Shown piece after piece: positions 15,495 to 18,845 of a stretch of 18,845 nucleotides of DNA. The stretch is taken from the NCBI GenBank assembly GCA_024645155.1, contig JAHEGF010000032.1, positions 1-18,845 of the forward strand, read 5' to 3'. The stretch's first letter is position 1, and each line of letters starts with the position of its first letter. The notes under the pieces are model-generated. The model was not told the origin of the DNA. It saw only the letters and a program-made list of their open reading frames with translations, and did not search any database. The position numbers and the translations under genes were made by a program. The DNA comes from Phyllobacteriaceae bacterium (GTDB taxonomy: Bacteria > Pseudomonadota > Alphaproteobacteria > Rhizobiales > Rhizobiaceae).

Positions 15495-15849
15495 CTCCTG
15501 CGCCACGCAGCCAGGCAACCGGGCGGATTTCTACGCAAGCTGCATCCAATGGCAGGCGTTTGGCGATTTCGGTTGCCTGTTCGATTGTCTCTGCGTCGAT
15601 CAGATAGAAGCCAAGGAGTTGCTCCTTGGTCTCGGCAAATGGGCCGTCGAGGACCATGACGGTCTCGCCCTTTTTGCGCAGTGTTACAGCGGATGCGGTA
15701 CCCATCAGGCGCGCCACCGCACCAAGCTTGCCTTCGGCTTCGGTAACTTCCTGCATGGACTGATGCGCAGCGAGGATCGCCTCGCGATCCTTTTCCGTCA
15801 GGCGTTCAAACACACCCTCCACCGCATAAATCAACGCAGAATAATACAT
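15484..15849 (-). CDS. DGPF-domain (YCII-related) protein, partner of the ECF42 sigma factor
   Basis: This 121-residue cytoplasmic protein has a ferredoxin-like YCII fold. It begins MYYSALIYAVEG and carries the diagnostic motif VLDGPFAETKEQLLGFYLID, with DGPF at 68-71. It ends in the usual EIRPVAW segment. Proteins of this type are the conserved genomic partners of ECF42 sigma factors. Their biochemical role is not established, though the YCII fold is enzyme-like. I start at 15849, not 15867, because AAAGGGAGA lies just upstream and the protein then begins at the conserved Met-Tyr. It is the first gene of the unit, with an ECF-type promoter directly upstream (15883-15911). Confidence 0.92.
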   Translation of the reverse strand: MYYSALIYAVEGVFERLTEKDREAILAAHQSMQEVTEAEGKLGAVARLMGTASAVTLRKKGETVMVLDGPFAETKEQLLGFYLIDAETIEQATEIAKRLPLDAACVEIRPVAWLRGAGDDG

Positions 15850-15882
15850 GCCAGTCTCCCTTTGCATGATTGTTCATCAGAC

Positions 15883-15911
15883 AGGACGAAAGCAAAAGGG
15901 GAAATCCGACA
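15883..15911 (-). promoter_or_regulatory. ECF sigma-type promoter upstream of the DGPF-sigma operon
   Basis: Read on (-): TGTCGG (15911-15906), 17 bases, CGTCCT (15888-15883), then 33 bases to the ATG. It matches the site before DUF899 in both hexamers and in spacing, although the spacers differ. It points to positive autoregulation by the ECF42-type sigma factor. Confidence 0.7.
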
Positions 15912-15972
15912 ATTCAAGATCAATTGATAGTGGTTTATGAATGGTCGTTCCGCGATGGCGGTGTGCGGCAAT

Positions 15973-17490
15973 TCAGATTGTCGCCCGAAGTTTTGCGACA
16001 AAGCGGTCAAGTGCCGCGATTTCTTTTGCAGTCATGCGCAAGGCGGCCTTGGTCCGCCGGTAGACAAGGTCTTCGGCACAGGCTGCCCATTCGTATTTGA
16101 CCAGATATCTTGCTTCGGCTTCGTGGAACCCGCCGCCGAAGTGGCGGCCAAGATCTTTCTCGCTGCTGGTGCCAGCCAGTATCTTTTCCGCATAGGTGCC
16201 GTACAAGCGGACATATCGCGCCGCTGCCCTTCGGTCGAGATAGGGATAGCGCGCCTGCAATTGCTCAACCATTGTGTCATAGCCATCCTGCGGAAAGTCG
16301 CCGCCGGGAAGGGTTGCAGCGCGAGTCCATGGTTCGCCTCGGGCGCCGATTGCATCCTCAATCATCCCGACCACTGCCTCCGACAGGCGGCGATAGGTCG
16401 TTATCTTGCCGCCGAAGATGTTGAGCAAGACGCCTTCATCTGTGGTGCCCTCCTGTTTGAGGACGTAATCGCGTGTCGCTTCCTGGGCCATTGTTGCTCC
16501 GTCATCATAGAGCGGGCGCACGCCGGAATAAGTCCACACGATATCGTCGCGGGTAACAGGCTTGATGAAATATTCGCTCGCGGCGGCACACAGGTAGTCG
16601 ATTTCCGATTCGGAAATGGCGGCTTCGCCGGGCGCACCCGTATAGTCCCGGTCGGTGGTGCCAATCAGTGTAAAGTCTTCCTCGTAGGGGATTGCGAATA
16701 TGATGCGCCCATCGGCATTTTGAAACATGTAGCACCGGTCGTGTTCAAACAGCCGGTTGACGACTATGTGGCTGCCCTGAACCAGCCGGACATTTTTCGG
16801 GTCGTTGTCGCCGACCGCAGCTGCAAGAACATCGTCGACCCAGGGTCCCGCGGCATTTACCAACAGGCGGGCGCGGACGGTTTCGCGTTTTGCCGTTTCG
16901 ATATCCTCGACGGTGACAGACCAAGTGCCGGCGTCGCGCCGGGCACCGGTGACCCTTGTGCGCGGCCGGATGACGGCTCCGCGGTCCGCTGCATCGCGGG
17001 CATTGAGGACGACCAAGCGGGCGTCATTGACCCAGCAATCGGAGTATTCGAAAGCCTTTAAAAACATTGGTTTAAGCGGTTTGCCGGCAACATCTTTGCG
17101 CATGTCGATGGTTTTGGCCGGTGGCAGGCGTTTGCGGCCGCCGATATGGTCGTACAGGAACATGCCTAGCCGCAACAGCCAAGCGGGGCGCAAACCCTTG
17201 TGGTGGGGCAAGACAAACCGCAGGGGCCAGATGATATGCGGAGCCATCGCCCACAGCACTTCGCGCTCCTTCAGCGCTTCGCGCACAAGCCGGAACTCGT
17301 AATATTCGAGATAACGCAGGCCGCCATGTATCAGTTTGGTCGATCCCGAAGACGTTCCGCTGGCGAGGTCATTCATTTCCGCAAGAAAGACCGAATAGCC
17401 GCGTCCAGCCGCATCACGGGCGATGCCGCAGCCGTTTATGCCGCCGCCAATGACGAAAATATCATAACGATCTTCAGACGCGGCCGTCAC
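15973..17490 (-). CDS. glpD: Aerobic glycerol-3-phosphate dehydrogenase
   Basis: This 505-residue FAD enzyme oxidises sn-glycerol 3-phosphate to dihydroxyacetone phosphate at the inner membrane and feeds electrons to quinone. It has the N-terminal dinucleotide-binding motif VIGGGINGCGIARDAAGRG (13-31) and the GlpD signature DLASGTSSGSTKLIHGGLRY (41-60). Later marks are LVNAAGPWVDDV, LIGTTDRDYTG and FGGKITTYRRLSE, with a C-terminal DAO cap domain. Length is as expected for the family. The start is GTG at 17490, overlapping the glpR stop as GTGA, so translation is coupled to the repressor gene. The glycerol ABC transporter gene divergent from glpR supports a glycerol/glycerol-3-phosphate catabolic locus. 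No clear terminator is visible in the 61 bases before the next promoter. Confidence 0.97.
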   Translation of the reverse strand: MTAASEDRYDIFVIGGGINGCGIARDAAGRGYSVFLAEMNDLASGTSSGSTKLIHGGLRYLEYYEFRLVREALKEREVLWAMAPHIIWPLRFVLPHHKGLRPAWLLRLGMFLYDHIGGRKRLPPAKTIDMRKDVAGKPLKPMFLKAFEYSDCWVNDARLVVLNARDAADRGAVIRPRTRVTGARRDAGTWSVTVEDIETAKRETVRARLLVNAAGPWVDDVLAAAVGDNDPKNVRLVQGSHIVVNRLFEHDRCYMFQNADGRIIFAIPYEEDFTLIGTTDRDYTGAPGEAAISESEIDYLCAAASEYFIKPVTRDDIVWTYSGVRPLYDDGATMAQEATRDYVLKQEGTTDEGVLLNIFGGKITTYRRLSEAVVGMIEDAIGARGEPWTRAATLPGGDFPQDGYDTMVEQLQARYPYLDRRAAARYVRLYGTYAEKILAGTSSEKDLGRHFGGGFHEAEARYLVKYEWAACAEDLVYRRTKAALRMTAKEIAALDRFVAKLRATI

Positions 17491-18293
17491 CCCTTCGATT
17501 CCTCGCGCGCGGCCGGCTGGCCAGCAGAAGCCATGGCAAGCTGCAAGTCGACATCGCTCGCCTTGCAGATATCAATAATGGCATCGGGGGGCGGGGTATC
17601 TGTGACGAATGTGTCGATATCTGCCAGATGTCCGATCCGTACCGGTGCATTGCGTTCAAATTTCATGGCGTCGGCAACCAGGATGACGTGACGTGCCTGC
17701 TCGATGATCGCCTGGGCGACACGGACCTCGCGGTAGTCGAAATCAAGCAGCGATCCGTCCTCATCGATTGCCGACGCACCAATGACCGCAAAATCGACGC
17801 GAAACTGGCGAATGAGATCGACCGCGGCAGCTCCGACAATACCACCGTCGGAATGGCGCACGATACCGCCGGCAATAACGACCTCTGCTCCGGGCGCATC
17901 ACGCAAGATGTTGGCGACATTGATGTTGTTGGTAATCGCCATCAGTCCCTGATGCTGCTTTAGGGCATGCGCCACCATCTCGGTCGTGGTTCCGATATTG
18001 AGAATGACCGAGGCATTGTCATGGATCAGCGATGCGGCCAGCTTTCCAATGGCCTGCTTGCCGCCGGCAGCCAGTTCACGGCGCGCTGCATAGGCATAAT
18101 TGGTGATGCCGGACGGATAGACGGCGCCGCCGTGAACACGTTCGAGCTGGCGCCGGTCGCACAGTTCGTTGAGGTCCTTGCGGATCGTCTGCGCGGAAAC
18201 GCCGAATTCATTGGACAGTCCATCGACATCGACGCGGCCTTGCGCCCGGGCAATATCAAGAATGTCTATCTGTCTAGGGTGCAGGGCGCGCAC
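17487..18293 (-). CDS. glpR: DeoR-family repressor of glycerol catabolism
   Basis: This 268-residue transcription repressor has an N-terminal DeoR helix-turn-helix (about 5-58: HPRQIDILDIARAQGRVDVD, then VSAQTIRKDLNEL, ending RVHGGAV). A sugar-phosphate sensor domain of the isomerase-like fold follows, with LNIGTTTEMVAHAL, TNNINVANIL, GGIVRHSDGGIVGAAA and HVILVADAMKF. Such repressors release DNA on binding a phosphorylated substrate, here presumably glycerol 3-phosphate. The start is GTG at 18293, with GGAGA seven to eight bases upstream. It is the first gene of the (-) unit with glpD. Divergent promoters and TTTCG-type repeats lie in the 165-base gap before the transporter gene, so it probably represses both directions, including itself. 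Confidence 0.92.
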   Translation of the reverse strand: MRALHPRQIDILDIARAQGRVDVDGLSNEFGVSAQTIRKDLNELCDRRQLERVHGGAVYPSGITNYAYAARRELAAGGKQAIGKLAASLIHDNASVILNIGTTTEMVAHALKQHQGLMAITNNINVANILRDAPGAEVVIAGGIVRHSDGGIVGAAAVDLIRQFRVDFAVIGASAIDEDGSLLDFDYREVRVAQAIIEQARHVILVADAMKFERNAPVRIGHLADIDTFVTDTPPPDAIIDICKASDVDLQLAMASAGQPAAREESKG

Positions 18294-18304
18294 TGAAAAT
18301 CTCC

Positions 18305-18388
18305 GACTTTCGTTTAAGTTTCGGTTTTACGCGGAAAATTTCGTAATATGCAAGTATTTTGTCTATTGACTTTCGTTTTGTAACGGAA
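18305..18388. promoter_or_regulatory. Phased TTTCG repeats, candidate GlpR operators
   Basis: GACTTTCGTTT occurs twice in the same orientation, at 18305-18315 and 18368-18378, exactly 63 bases apart (six turns). The core TTTCG occurs at 18308, 18319, 18339 and 18371, with spacings of 11, 20 and 32 bases, near 1, 2 and 3 helical turns. The second copy also forms an imperfect inverted repeat with TAACGGAA. DeoR-family repressors often use such CTTTCGTTT-like repeats, and the gap lies between glpR and the divergent transporter gene. GlpR binding is therefore likely, but it is inferred. Confidence 0.6.
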
Positions 18389-18394
18389 TTTGCT
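18366..18394 (+). promoter_or_regulatory. Candidate promoter for the glycerol ABC transporter operon
   Basis: TTGACT at 18366-18371 is a good -35 element. A weak -10 (TTTGCT at 18389-18394) follows at 17 bases. The -35 element overlaps the second GACTTTCGTTT repeat, so a bound repressor would block polymerase. Confidence 0.4.
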
Positions 18395-18458
18395 TCGGGT
18401 GCTCGTCCAATGAGCAAAATGCCGCCGGAACGAGCGGCGTATTCGTGGAGGAATATCA

Positions 18459-18845
18459 ATGAAGAAATTATTGCTGACCTCGGCTGCTGCCGCGGCTATG
18501 ACTGCCTATGCGGGTGTGTCATTTGCCGGAATGGCCGAAGCAGAGAAGTGGATCAATGACGAATTCCAGCCTTCGGTTCTGTCGATGGACGAACAGAAGG
18601 CGGAAATGCAGTGGTTTATTGATGCCGCCAAGCCTTTCGCCGGAATGGAAATCAATGTCTTGTCCGAAGGCATTCCGACCCATTCCTATGAGTCCGAGAC
18701 GCTGACCAAGGCGTTCGAGGAGATTACCGGGATCAAGGTCAATCACCAGATTCTCGGTGAAGGCGAGGTTGTGCAGGCGGTGCAAACCCAGATGCAGACT
18801 AACCGCAACCTGTACGATGCCTATGTCAACGACAGTGATCTTATC
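18459..18845 (+). CDS. glpV: Glycerol ABC transporter substrate-binding protein (5' part; gene runs past the window)
   Basis: The first 129 codons are present. MKKLLLTSAAAAAMTAYAGV followed by SFAG is a standard Sec signal peptide with cleavage likely after residue 23. The mature part (EFQPSVLSMDEQKAEMQWF, then MEINVLSEGIPTHSYESE, ITGIKVNHQILGEGEVVQ, YDAYVNDSDLI) resembles the GlpV-type periplasmic binding protein of rhizobial glycerol ABC importers, within the carbohydrate-binding solute protein family. A strong ribosome-binding site GGAGG (18447-18451) lies 7 bases before the ATG. Divergence from glpR-glpD supports glycerol as substrate. The permease and ATPase genes presumably follow beyond the window. 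A sugar or polyol ligand remains possible. Confidence 0.85.
   Translation, partial: MKKLLLTSAAAAAMTAYAGVSFAGMAEAEKWINDEFQPSVLSMDEQKAEMQWFIDAAKPFAGMEINVLSEGIPTHSYESETLTKAFEEITGIKVNHQILGEGEVVQAVQTQMQTNRNLYDAYVNDSDLI

Noticed and set aside
15937..17061. 374-codon open frame on (+) inside glpD
   Set aside because: Antisense to a complete, canonical GlpD; no family resemblance.

Overview
The window reads as chromosome of an alphaproteobacterium, most likely of the order Hyphomicrobiales (rhizobia and their marine relatives). This is inferred from a TakP-like TRAP uptake system, a glpD/glpR pair divergent from a GlpV-like glycerol ABC binding protein, and a GcvT-domain gene overlapping a choline-kinase-family gene. 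Gene density is high, several genes overlap by 4 bases, and some start codons are GTG or TTG. I saw no insertion sequence, phage gene, CRISPR array, tRNA or rRNA.

Layout. 1-1259 (+): the 3' end of a GcvT-domain protein overlapping a choline-kinase-family phosphotransferase. 1446-2633 (+): a membrane diguanylate cyclase with a 5TMR-LYT sensor. 2649-7514 (-): a complete TRAP transporter operon dctP-dctQ-dctM. Its binding protein resembles the 2-oxoacid binder TakP, and both permease subunits are unusually long. 7723-9760 (+): a divergent two-component system (Cache-domain HPK7 kinase plus NarL-type regulator), which probably senses a small organic acid and controls the transporter. The 208-base divergent gap holds a perfect 8+8 palindrome, a pair of spaced inverted half-sites, and a possible Shine-Dalgarno/anti-Shine-Dalgarno switch in the dctP leader.

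9833-11464 (+): a Tat-signal FAD-linked oxidase of the sugar-lactone oxidase type. It converges on a two-gene (-) unit (13059-11480) of membrane-anchored proteins of unknown function. After a 423-base gap with no gene comes an ECF42-type sigma-factor module on the (-) strand (15849-13483): a DGPF/YCII protein, a long ECF sigma factor with a C-terminal TPR extension, and a DUF899 thioredoxin-like protein. Two near-identical promoter-like sites (TGTCGG-N17-CGTCCT) precede the DGPF gene and the DUF899 gene. The sigma factor therefore probably drives both its own operon and DUF899.

15973-18845: glpR-glpD on (-), overlapping by GTGA, divergent from the start of a glycerol ABC transporter binding protein on (+). 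The 165-base gap between them holds TTTCG-containing direct repeats at close to whole-helical-turn spacings, the likely GlpR operators. The most interesting items are the twin ECF promoters, the dctP leader, the roughly 330-residue coiled-coil tail on the TRAP large permease, and the phased GlpR repeats.
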